NCBI GenBank assembly: GCA_036245805.1
Contig: BTRK01000003.1
Coordinates: 15,726,464 to 15,790,463, forward strand
Length of the DNA: 64,000 nt
From: Pristionchus mayeri
Taxonomy: Eukaryota > Nematoda > Chromadorea > Rhabditida > Neodiplogasteridae
Reading direction: 5' to 3'
The notes under the pieces were generated by a model, which worked only from the letters and a program-made list of their open reading frames with translations, did not search any database and was not told the DNA's origin. This document shows, piece after piece, positions 13,249-24,284 of this stretch (the first letter of the stretch is position 1; each line of letters starts with the position of its first letter). A program made the translations under genes and the position numbers.

Positions 13249-16200
13249 CGTTCGAAAATGTTCCAAAACTTCTAGAATGTTCCAGAAAGGTCAAAAATGT
13301 TCCAAAGCTTATAAAATGTTCCAGAAAGGTCGAAAATGTTCCAAAGCTTCTAGAATGTTCCAGAAAGGACGAAAATGTTCCCAAGCTTCTAGAATGTTCC
13401 AGAAAGTTCGAAAATGTTCCAAAGCTTCTAGAATGTTCCAGAAAGTTCGAAAATGTTCCAAAGCTTCTAAAATGTTCCAGAAAGGTCGAAAATGTTCCAA
13501 AGCTTCTAGAATGTTCCAGAAAGATCGAAAATGTTCCAAAGCTTATAGAATGTTCCAGAAAGTTCGAAAATGTTCCAAAGCTTATAGAATGTTCCAGAAC
13601 GTTCGAAAATGTTCCAAAGCTTCTAGAATGTTCCAGGAAGTTCGAAAATGTCCCAAAGCATCTAGAATGTTCCAGAAAGTCCGAAAATGTTCCAAAGCTT
13701 CTAGAATGTTCCAGAAAGTTCGAAAATGTTCCAAAGCTTCTAGAATGTTCCAGAAAGTTCGAAAATGTCCCAAAGCTTATAGAATGTTCCAGAAAGTTCG
13801 AAAATGTTCCAAAGCTTATAGAATGTTCCAGAACGTTCGAAAATGTTCCAAAGCATCTAGAATGTTACAGGAAGTTCGAAAATGTCCCAAAGCTTATAGA
13901 ATGTTCCAGAAAGATCGAAAATGTTCCAAAGCTTATAGAATGTTCCAGAACGTTCGAAAATGTTCCAAAGCTTCTAGAATGTTCCAGAAAGGACGAAAAT
14001 GTTCCCAAGCTTCTAGAATGTTCCAGAAAGTTCGAAAATGTTCCAAAGCTTCTAGAATGTTCCAGAAAGTTCGAAAATGTTCCAAAGCTTCTAAAATGTT
14101 CCAGAAAGTTCGAAAATGTTCCAAAGCTTATAGAATGTTCCAGAACGTTCGAAAATGTTCCAAAGCTTCTAGAATGTTCCAGGAAGTTCGAAAATGTCCC
14201 AAAGCATCTAGAATGTTCCAGAAAGTCCGAAAATGTTCCAAAGCTTCTAGAATGTTCCAGAAAGTTCGAAAATGTTCCAAAGCTTCTAGAATGTTCCAGA
14301 AAGGTCGAAAATGTTCCCAAGCTTCTAGAATGTTCCAGAAAGTTCGAAAATGTTCCAAAGCTTCTAGAATGTTCCAGAAAGTTCGAAAATGTTCCAAAGC
14401 TTATATAATGTTCCAGAACGTTCGAAAATGTTCCAAAGCTTCTAAAATGCTCCAGAAAGTTCGAAAATGTTCCAAAGCTTCTAGAATGTTCCAGAAAGGT
14501 CAAAAATGTTCCAAAGCTTCTAAAATGTTCCAGAAAGGTCGAAAATGTTCCAAAGCTTCTAGAATTTTCCAGAAAGTTCGAAAATGTCCCAAAGCTTATA
14601 GAATGTTCCAGAAAGTTCGAAAATGTCCCAAAGCTTATAGAATGTTCCAGAAAGTTCGAAAATGTTCCAAAGCTTATAGAATGTTCCAGAACGTTCGAAA
14701 ATGTTCCAAAGCTTCTAGAATGTTCCAGAAAGGTCGAAAATGTTCCAAAGCTTATAGAATGTTCCAGAAAGGTCAAAAATGTTCCAAAGCTTCTAAAATG
14801 TTCCAGAAAGGTCGAAAATGTTCCAAAGCTTCTAGAATGTTCCAGAAAGTTCGAAAATGTCCCAAAGCTTATAGAATGTTCCAGAAAGTTCGAAAATGTC
14901 CCAAAGCTTATAGAATGTTCCAGAAAGTTCGAAAATGTTCCGAAGCTTATAGAATGTTCCAGAACGTTCGAAAATGTTCCAAAGCTTCTAGAATGTTCCA
15001 GAAAGTTCGAAAATTTCCCAAAGCTTCTAGAATGTTCCAGGAAGTTCGAAAATGTCCCAAAGCATCTAGAATGTTCCAGAAAGTTCGAAATGTTCCAGAG
15101 CTTCTAGAATGTTCCAGAAAGTTCGAAAATGTTCCAAAGCTTCTAGAATGTTCCAGAAAGGTCGAAAATGTTCCCAAGCTTCTAGAATGTTCCAGAAAGT
15201 TCGAAAATGTTCCAAAGCTTCTAGAATGTTCCAGAAAGTTCGAAAATGTTCCAAAGCTTCTAAAATGTTCCAGAAAGGTCGAAAATGTTCCAAAGCTTCT
15301 AGAATGTTCCAGAAAGTTCGAAAATGTCCCAAAGCTTATAGAATGTTCCAGAAAGTTCGAAAATGTTCCAAAGCTTATAGAATGTTCCAGAACGTTCGAA
15401 AATGTTCCAAAGCTTCTAGAATGTTCCAGAAAGTTCGAAAATTTCCCAAAGCTTCTAGAATGTTCCAGGAAGTTCGAAAATGTCCCAAAGCATCTAGAAT
15501 GTTCCAGAAAGTTCGAAATGTTCCAGAGCTTCTAGAATGTTCCAGAAAGTTCGAAAATGTTCCAAAGCTTCTAGAATGTTCCAGAAAGGTCGAAAATGTT
15601 CCCAAGCTTCTAGAATGTTCCAGAAAGTTCGAAAATGTTCCAAAGCTTCTAGAATGTTCCAGAAAGTTCGAAAATGTTCCAAAGCTTCTAGAATGTTCCA
15701 GAACGTTCGAAAATGTTCCAAAGCTTCTAAAATGTTTCAGAAAGTTCGAAAATGTTCCAAAGCTCCTAGAATGTTCCAGAAAGGTAAAAAATGTTCCAAA
15801 GCTTCTAGAATGCTCCAGAAAGTTCGAAAATGTTCCAAAGCTTCTAGAATGTTCCATAAAGGTCGAAAATGTTCCCAAGCTTCTAGAATGTTCCAGAAAG
15901 TTCGAAAATGTTCCAAAGCTTCTAGAATGTTCCAGAAAGTTCGAAAATGTTCCAAAGCTTCTAGAATGTTCCAGAAAGTTCGAAAATGTTCCAAAGCTTC
16001 TAGAATGTTCCAGAAAGTTCGAAAATGTTCCAAAGCTTCTAGAATGTTCCAGAAAGTTCGAAAATGTTCCAAAACTTCTAGAATGTTCCAGAAAGGTCGA
16101 AAATGTTCCAAAGCCTCTAGAATGTTCCAGAAAGTTCGAAAATGTTCCAAAGCTTCTAGAATGTTACAGAAAGTTCGAAAATGTTCCAAAGCTTCTAAAA

Positions 16201-18878
16201 TGTTCCAGAAAGTTCGAAAATGTTCCAAAGCTTCTAGAATGTTCCAGAAAGGTCGAAAATGTTACCAAGCTTCTAGAATGTTCCAGAAAGTTCGAAAATG
16301 TTCCAAAGCTTCTAGAATGTTCCAGAAAGTTCGAAAATGTTCCAAAGCTTCTAGAATGTTCCAGAACGTTCGAAAATGTTCCAAAGCTTCTAAAATGTTT
16401 GAGAAAGTTCGAAAATGTTCCAAAGCTCCTAGAATGTTCCAGAAAGGTAAAAAATGTTCCAAAGCTTCTAGAATGCTCCAGAAAGTTCGAAAATGTTCCA
16501 AAGCTTCTAGAATGTTCCATAAAGGTCGAAAATGTTCCCAAGCTTCTAGAATGTTCCAGAAAGTTCGAAAATGTTCCAAAGCTTCTAGAATGTTCCAGAA
16601 AGTTCGAAAATGTTCCAAAGCTTCTAGAATGTTCCAGAAAGTTCGAAAATGTTCCAAAGCTTCTAGAATGTTCCAGAAAGTTCGAAAATGTTCCAAAGCT
16701 TCTAGAATGTTCCAGAAAGTTCGAAAATGTTCCAAAACTTCTAGAATGTTCCAGAAAGGTCGAAAATGTTCCAAAGCCTCTAGAATGTTCCAGAAAGTTC
16801 GAAATGTTCCAGAGCTTCTAGAATGTTCCAGAAAGTTCGAAAATGTTCCAAAGCTTCTAGAATGTTCCAGAAAGGTCGAAAATGTTCCCAAGCTTCTAGA
16901 ATGTTCCAGAAAGTTCGAAAATGTTCCAAAGCTTCTAGAATGTTCCAGAAAGTTCGAAAATGTTCCAAAGCTTCTAGAATGTTCCAGAACGTTCGAAAAT
17001 GTTCCAAAGCTTCTAAAATGTTTCAGAAAGTTCGAAAATGTTCCAAAGCTCCTAGAATGTTCCAGAAAGGTAAAAAATGTTCCAAAGCTTCTAGAATGCT
17101 CCAGAAAGTTCGAAAATGTTCCAAAGCTTCTAGAATGTTCCATAAAGGTCGAAAATGTTCCCAAGCTTCTAGAATGTTCCAGAAAGTTCGAAAATGTTCC
17201 AAAGCTTCTAGAATGTTCCAGAAAGTTCGAAAATGTTCCAAAGCTTCTAGAATGTTCCAGAAAGTTCGAAAATGTTCCAAAGCTTCTAGAATGTTCCAGA
17301 AAGTTCGAAAATGTTCCAAAGCTTCTAGAATGTTCCAGAAAGTTCGAAAATGTTCCAAAACTTCTAGAATGTTCCAGAAAGGTCGAAAATGTTCCAAAGC
17401 CTCTAGAATGTTCCAGAAAGTTCGAAAATGTTCCAAAGCTTCTAGAATGTTACAGAAAGTTCGAAAATGTTCCAAGGCTTATAGAATGTTCCAGAACGTT
17501 CGAAAATGTTCCAAAGCTTCTAGAATGTTCCAGAAAGTTCGAAAATTTCCCAAAGCTTCTAGAATGTTCCAGAAAGTTCGAAAATGTTCCAAAGCTTCTA
17601 GAATGTTCCAGAAAGTTCGAAAATGTTCCAAAGCTTCTAGAATGTTCCAGAACGTTCGAAAATGTTCCAAAGCTTCTAAAATGTTTCAGAAAGTTCGAAA
17701 ATGTTCCAAAGCTCCTAGAATGTTCCAGAAAGGTAAAAAATGTTCCAAAGCTTCTAGAATGCTCCAGAAAGTTCGAAAATGTTCCAAAGCTTCTAGAATG
17801 TTCCATAAAGGTCGAAAATTTTCCCAAGCTTCTAGAATGTTCCAGAAAGTTCGAAAATGTTCCAAAGCTTCTAAAATGTTCCAGAAAGTTCGAAAATGTT
17901 CCAAAGCTTCTAGAATGTTCCAGAAAGTTCGAAAATGTTCCAAAGCTTCTAGAATGTTCCAGAAAGTTCGAAAATGTTCCAAAGCTTCTAGAATGTTCCA
18001 GAAAGTTCGAAAATGTTCCAAAACTTCTAGAATGTTCCAGAAAGGTCGAAAATGTTCCAAAGCCTCTAGAATGTTCCAGAAAGTTCGAAATGTTCCAGAG
18101 CTTCTAGAATGTTCCAGAAAGTTCGAAAATGTTCCAAAGCTTCTAGAATGTTCCAGAAAGGTCGAAAATGTTCCCAAGCTTCTAGAATGTTCCAGAAAGT
18201 TCGAAAATGTTCCAAAGCTTCTAGAATGTTCCAGAAAGTTCGAAAATGTTCCAAAGCTTCTAGAATGTTCCAGAACGTTCGAAAATGTTCCAAAGCTTCT
18301 AAAATGTTTCAGAAAGTTCGAAAATGTTCCAAAGCTCCTAGAATGTTCCAGAAAGGTAAAAAATGTTCCAAAGCTTCTAGAATGCTCCAGAAAGTTCGAA
18401 AATGTTCCAAAGCTTCTAGAATGTTCCATAAAGGTCGAAAATGTTCCCAAGCTTCTAGAATGTTCCAGAAAGTTCGAAAATGTTCCAAAGCTTCTAGAAT
18501 GTTCCAGAAAGTTCGAAAATGTTCCAAAGCTTCTAGAATGTTCCAGAAAGTTCGAAAATGTTCCAAAGCTTCTAGAATGTTCCAGAAAGTTCGAAAATGT
18601 TCCAAAGCTTCTAGAATGTTCCAGAAAGTTCGAAAATGTTCCAAAACTTCTAGAATGTTCCAGAAAGGTCGAAAATGTTCCAAAGCCTCTAGAATGTTCC
18701 AGAAAGTTCGAAAATGTTCCAAAGCTTCTAGAATGTTACAGAAAGTTCGAAAATGTTCCAAGGCTTATAGAATGTTCCAGAACGTTCGAAAATGTTCCAA
18801 AGCTTCTAGAATGTTCCAGAAAGTTCGAAAATTTCCCAAAGCTTCTAGAATGTTCCAGAAAGTTCGAAAATGTTCCAG
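13249..18878 (+). repeat. 5,651-bp segmental duplication of satellite, copy 2
   Basis: This is the second copy of the segment at 7598-13,248, collinear and almost identical by eye, including all rare monomer variants. Identity fails at about 18,880, where AAAGC becomes AGAGC in the downstream copy. Either a very recent unequal exchange or an assembly duplication would look like this. Confidence 0.85.
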
Positions 18879-19569
18879 AGCTTCTAGAATGTTCCAGAAA
18901 GTTCGAAAATGTTCCAAAGCTTCTAGAATGTTCCAGAAAGGTCGAAAATGTTCCCAAGCTTCTAGAATGTTCTAGAAAGTTCGAAAATGTTCCAAAGCTT
19001 CTAGAATGTTCCAGAAAGTTCGAAAATGTTCCAAAGCTTCTAGAATGTTCCATAAAGGTCGAAAATGTTCCCAAGCTTCTAGAATGTACAGAAAGTTCGA
19101 AAATGTTCCAAAGCTTCTAGAATGTTCCAGAAAGTTCGAAAATGTTCCAAAACTTCTAGAATGTTCCAGAACGTTCGAAAATGTCCCAAAGCTTCTAAAA
19201 TGTTCCAGAAAGTTCGAAAATGTTCCAAAGCTCCTAGAATGTTCCAGAAAGGTAAAAAATGTTCCAAAGCTTCTAGAATGTTCCAGAAAGTTCGAAAATG
19301 TTCCAAAGCTTCTAGAATGTTCCAGAACGTTCGAAAATGTTCCAAAGCTTCTAAAATGTTTCAGAAAGTTCGAAAATGTTCCAAAGCTCCTAGAATGTTC
19401 CAGAAAGGTAAAAAATGTTCCAAAGCTTCTAGAATGTTCCAGAAAGTTCGAAAATGTTCCAAAGCTTCTAGAATGTTCCATAAAGGTCGAAAATGTTCCC
19501 AAGCTTCTAGAATGTTCCAGAAAGTTCGAAAATGTTCCCAAGCTTCACTCATAATGTTCTAGGAAAGCT

Positions 19570-20140
19570 TGATTCTTCAATAATACATATTTAAAGCTCT
19601 TACAATATTCCGTATGTACTTGAACAAAGAATATGTTCTGTTCACAATTGGTGAATTTTTGGAGATTATTAGTTTTTCGTTCTACCATCTCATACATCGT
19701 CTCCATTAGGGTTCCCCGAATGGGCCATTCCGCCCATTCAGGCTTTCTCTGAGCTCTCAACTGGCACAATTGGGCGCACAACTGAACGATACCCAGTTGG
19801 GCCGAATCCTTTGTTTGCCCAGTGGGCGGGGCAAAATGGTGGTCATTTGAAACATATTTGAAAACCAATTAAATGGAGTAATGAATGTTCACTCAATCTC
19901 ATTTTGATATGTTTTGTTAGAATGTGTTTCGGGTGAAATATAAAAGCACCGCTCTGGAGGAACGAGAATGAATGGGATGGACGCCCAGACAATTCCTTTG
20001 TTCGAGCTGGGCAGATTGGGCAATATTCATCACGTTCAAATAATTATTGGGCTCTAGTCTCCATTAGCACAAAGAGGATCCCACAGCCCTATATGACAAT
20101 AATGTGGCATACGATCACAAGGTTCTAAAAACTAAAGAAA
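19570..20140. other. Unique-looking spacer beside the satellite, no gene seen
   Basis: After the satellite the sequence becomes ordinary AT-rich DNA. A short stretch at about 19,715-19,830 repeats TGGGC/GCCCA words. The longest open frame is about 107 codons on the minus strand, overlaps this low-complexity stretch, and resembles no family I recognise. No splice-supported gene is visible. Confidence 0.5.
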
Positions 20141-20921
20141 TCATCTAGACGGTACATTTCCCTTATCTGATCTTACAGTTAGTAAAATCTCTTCAACACA
20201 TATTTTATTCCAATAACGAGCAAACGAATAGATGACTAATTGCAAAAAAATTTAAATTTATTTTTAATGATGTTCTAAACGAAATATCTTAATTTTCATG
20301 TGTTTTCACGTGGATGACTCCAGTAAGTGACCACACATGACCAACTGATAGCCATGATTGAGCACGTACATGTCTCAACTTCTTACTGCAATACAAATGC
20401 ACAATTTCATTAATAATTAATTGTAAGTTGTTTGATCCACGGATTGCAATGACGATCGGGATAAAGTTATCTGTCTGCACCGCAAATGGAACCTGAGAAA
20501 ATACGAAAAAAGTAAAACGATAAAATCTCGTGGAAGCATGAAATGTCATAATTTCATTAAAGAAGGAGTAAAGGCAAACGCGCGCCCGGTTGAAATATCT
20601 TTCAATTAGTGTAGGACTCTCTTCAAGTCGCGTGCGCTCTCTCTCGTTGCCTGAGCTTTCCCTGATTTGGCTCACCGCCAACTACTGATAGCTTTGTTCG
20701 TAATGGAGATATCAATCTGAAAATTTCGGAGCTTCTTATCGTTGGGTAGATCTAGGCCGTGCATAAGAAAGCTTCACAAATTGAATTTTGCCTTTGCTCC
20801 TCCTTTAATTCGCACAACAAGGGATCATGAAATCTTCATATAGGTCATTGTTTTAGTTTTACACACGGATTTCATACTAACTGCAAGATCAGATAATGAA
20901 ATGTACCGTCTAGATGAAGCA
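20141..20921. mobile_element. Putative non-autonomous element with ~45-bp terminal inverted repeats
   Basis: The left end carries CATCTAGACGGTACATTT followed by TTATCTGATCTTACAGTTAGTA. The right end carries the near-perfect reverse complement (TACTAACTGCAAGATC then AAATGTACCGTCTAGATG). Between them lies a diverged copy of the R1 dispersed repeat (about 20,285-20,700: stretches near GATCCACGGATTGCAATGAC and TGAGCACGTACATG). No transposase frame is present. A related right end is seen at about 47,040-47,100, so the element or its end is repeated. Confidence 0.5.
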
Positions 20922-21196
20922 CAAATACGTCAGGTTTTCACAAAATGAGAAACATTTAATCTAAAAATTTTAACATCAGCTATTTTTCAGGAGTGACATC
21001 AATTGTTGAGTCCCTATTGTTGAACAGAAATGAATTCAGCGCGTTTCATGTAATAACAATAGATTTTGCATTTGCACATTCAGTATGATAGCTCAAGTTA
21101 AAGAAGGTGTAACACGAATACGAGATGAGAAGGTAATGCATTCTGATGAGCGTGATCGGTAGATATAACGTTTCCCCTGAGCCAGAACCAATCGTG

Positions 21197-21272
21197 ATCG
21201 TAGCGCAGTGGGTAACACCTGCGCGCCAAGCGCAAGATACGTGGGTTCGAATTCAGCTAGGTACGATTCGTT
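21197..21272 (+). pseudogene. tRNA-like relic or tRNA-derived short element
   Basis: A box A-like TAGCGCAGTGGG with a perfect GCGC/GCGC D-stem is followed 30-40 nt later by a box B-like GGGTTCGAATTC. The acceptor and T stems are poorly paired and the anticodon loop lacks the usual U at position 33, so this is probably not a functional tRNA. It could be a decayed tRNA or the head of a SINE. Confidence 0.35.
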
Positions 21273-21714
21273 GTTGCTGCTTTTCTCATTCATTTCAAAT
21301 ACGCGCGCTTTCGCCTGCGCTAAGGCCCGATCTTCTCATTCTCATATCTCGTGATAGAGTCATCCGTGACACTTCGGATAAAGTGATTTATCATCGGATT
21401 TCTGTCCTCTACGACAACCACTATTCCACATGTACAATCTATTTTTCGTGTTACTCCTTCTTTAATCCATATATTTTGAAATAAATAATCGAAGTTATTT
21501 ACAAGAAATCATGCTCGTGGCAATCCGAAGGGTAGGTTTTTGAACAATATATTTGCTTTATCGAATAAAGAAAAATCCATGACATATGCAACGATGCTCA
21601 CAGGGATCGAACTAGGGGAAAATGGAATTCTCGATGCAAATTTCGTACATGACTATTTTTATCGTTAGCATTTTAATCAATGTCCTAGTCTACCGTAACC
21701 TAACCGTGATCCTT

Positions 21715-22077
21715 ACCTCGGTCAATATCCCATACTTCTTCCTGTCGTCTGGCAAAGTTTGATTCTCGCGGAGTTTGTACATCGAACGCACAGTGCTTTC
21801 TCTTTTCCTTTCCCTCTCTTCATTTCAAAATTCTCTGTCGTTGATGAGTTAATGGAGAAAAAGGTACAGTGAGTAACAACGTAACTTCGCGTTCCATAAA
21901 TAAATAAGTCCACCTTGAATAAACAATTATCCCTTTAGGTAACATACCAAACAAGGTCCACTTTTCTGACTTCATGAGCCTTTGGAAGCGCAAGAGACTG
22001 CTTTCAAAACGAATTAATTGCATATCGGCTGAGATTCTGAATGTTGGCATCTCAACGTTTCAGAGAAACTAGAATAG
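21715..22077 (+). repeat. Dispersed repeat, copy 1 (second copy at about 39,655)
   Basis: This stretch, including CAGTGCTTTCTCTTTTCCTT and CTTCATGAGCCTTTGGAAGC, recurs collinearly at 39,655-39,940 and 40,215-40,260. Copy 2 holds an insertion of about 260 bp before CATATCGGCTGAGA. Copy 1 is itself broken by the fold-back element that follows at 22,078. Confidence 0.8.
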
Positions 22078-23965
22078 TTAACACAGGTAACACAGGTATA
22101 GAGTCGGTGAAGCGAAAAGTGCCCCTTCGCGAAAATTTTTTTTCAAACCCATTTAAAATCGATCAAATTATAATGTTAAGTTAGCCTAGGGACAAGATTA
22201 CGAATGAACAAGGTCATTTGTCCCAGAGCCGGATTATAGGTATTTCCCGGTTCCAAAACCGGCTATATTGTATTTCAGCTCACAGATGAGCTACAAGGAT
22301 GGTACAAAATGCGCGGAAAAATACGGCGATCAACTTTACTGTTGACCACTTTTTGATTGGATGCAATCCAAAAAAGGTGGTGCTGAAAAATCAATTTCAG
22401 TACGAAAAATAAATATATTTTGGTGTCAGGCAGGTGCGTTGCAGGGAATTTTATTGCAGAATATTACAGAAGAAGTCTACCTACATCTTACATAAAATAA
22501 TCGTTCAAATCGAAGATGGCTCAAACTGCCAAATAGACGATCAACGGTTTCTAACTCGAGGTGGGTAGCACAACATTTAGCCGTATTCGAAATGTTTCGG
22601 TCAGTTACGATCAGTTTTGATTATTTTATTTTATAGTGTTTTTAAAACATCTACACCTAACTCCACTAAAATAATCACCAGAATTTAAGTTTTGGAAAAA
22701 TCGATTTCCGACTTACCATTTTGGCCGATTTTGGAACCTGAAAAAGTGCGATTATCAAAACGTTATTCCCAATACTTTTTGTGCATCTTTCAGTACTACT
22801 GGTATTCTCTCCAAATTACTTAGAAATTGCCATTTCTGCAGTCGTTCTATCTAGATAATATCCTCCAAAAATGAGACATCGAAGGGTCTCAAAAAGTTAA
22901 AATTCGAATTCTCAGTACATTTTGCTCGAATCAATAAATTTCAACCGAGTAAATATATTTTGAACCTAGAGAAGTTCAAAACAACACTGAACTCTGTAAC
23001 AAGAGAGATTTCAAAATTTATGAAAATTTCGAATTTTGAAAAATGAAATATTTGCAAAATATCAATACGACTATAATAAAAGTATTTTCAGCACAATTAT
23101 CATTCGCACGTATTTTTTGCATACAAATAAAGATGGTTTGAACATAACCGGTTGAGAATTCGAATTTTAACTTTTTGAGACCCCTCGATGTCGCATTTTT
23201 GGAGGATATTATCTAGATAGAACGACTGCAGAAATGGAAATTTTAAGTAATTTGGAGAGAATACCAGTAGCACTGAAAGATTCACAAAAAGTATTGGGAA
23301 TAACGTTTTGATAATCGCACTTTTTCAGGTTCCAAAATCGGCCAAAATGGTAAGTCGGAAATCGATTTTTCCAAAACTTAAATTCTGGCGCTTATTTTAG
23401 TGGAGTTAGGTGTAGATATTTTAAAAACACTATAAAATAATCAAAACTGATCGTAACTGACCGAAACATTTCGAATACGGCTAAATGTTGTGCTACCCAC
23501 CTCGAGTTAGAAACCGTTGATCGTCTATTTGGCAGTTTGAGCCATCTTCGATTTGAACGATTATTTTATGTAAGATGTAGGTAGACTTCTTCTGTAATAT
23601 TCTGCAATAAATTCCCTGCAACGCACCTGCCTGACACCAAAATATATTTATTTTTCGTACTGAAATTGATTTTTCAGCACCACCTTTTTTGGATTGCATC
23701 CAATCAAAAAGTGGTCAACAGTAAAGTTGATCGCCGTATTTTTCCGCGCATTTTGTACCATCCTTGTAGATCATCTGTGAGCTGAAATACAATATAGCCG
23801 GTTTTGGAACCGGGAAATACCTATAATCCGGCTCTGGGACAAATGACCTTATTCATTCGTAATCTTGTCCCTAGGCTAACTTAACATTATAATTTGATCG
23901 ATTTTAAATAGGTTTGAAAAAAATTGTTCGTGGCTTCCACCACTGACTCGTGATACCTGTGTTAA
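22078..23965. mobile_element. Fold-back element, about 1.9 kb (family shared with 31,472-33,709)
   Basis: The two halves are reverse complements around position 23,030. Arms of about 0.8 kb (about 22,135-22,918 and 23,148-23,925) flank a loop of about 230 bp. The ends read TTAACACAGGTA on the left and TACCTGTGTTAA on the right, so insertion at TTAA or TA is plausible. The element splits a copy of another repeat, which supports transposition. It has no coding capacity that I recognise. The second copy at 31,472 shares the terminal ACTCGTGATACC motif and the internal GAGCCGG and CAGATGAGCTA blocks. Confidence 0.8.
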
Positions 23966-23982
23966 GTTTTTTTGGAACGACT

Positions 23983-24020
23983 ATCATTCATTCATTCATT
24001 CATTCATTCATTCATTCATT
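23983..24020 (+). repeat. (ATTC)n microsatellite
   Basis: About nine tandem ATTC units lie just outside the right end of the fold-back element. Confidence 0.9.
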
Positions 24021-24284
24021 TATTCCGTTAGGGTTAGAGTGCAATAATATCATGAGGGTGTACAAGAAACGGATGTCCGTCGATTGGATCAAATCGGTTG
24101 TGGTTGCTTGGCAGCAAGGGAGGGGAAGGGAGAGGGGTCAGAAGTCAAGCCAAGTGGCAATTATAGACGGGGGATAAAAAGTGGATGGCAATGATCTAAT
24201 TTAATTAGAAATGACATTTTGCGAAGAAGTAACACATTCTATGGGGAGAGAATACTATCGAAATCTTATTGGGAAGTACCACAA

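Larger units (their letters stand above)
1..19569 (+). repeat. 39-bp heat-shock-element satellite array (about 500 monomers)
   Basis: A single uninterrupted tandem array fills the left 19.5 kb and reaches the window edge. The monomer is 39 bp and ends at about 19,569 after a degenerate last unit. Its core reads TTCTAGAATGTTCCAGAA, followed in the same 5-bp phase by AGTTC, then GAAAA (one half-site mutated from GAA to AAA), then TGTTC. That makes five consecutive correctly alternating TTC/GAA half-sites per monomer, and a sixth in register. Each consensus unit also carries TTCGAA, AAGCTT and TCTAGA palindromes. Frequent variants change one half-site: AGATC or AGGTC for AGTTC, TTATAG for TTCTAG, TTCTAAAA for TTCTAGAA. 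The nGAAn alternating-pentamer rule for HSF binding is established knowledge; actual HSF-1 binding here is inference. Because 39 is divisible by 3, four of the six frames stay open over long distances. Confidence 0.97.

Noticed and set aside
1..19569. CRISPR array
   Set aside because: The repeats are contiguous, without unique spacers, and the window is eukaryotic.
1..19569. Canonical nematode telomere
   Set aside because: No TTAGGC tandem repeats are present; the array is a 39-bp satellite.
19545..19868. 107-codon minus-strand frame
   Set aside because: It overlaps the satellite edge and a GGGCA-rich stretch, and has no family resemblance.
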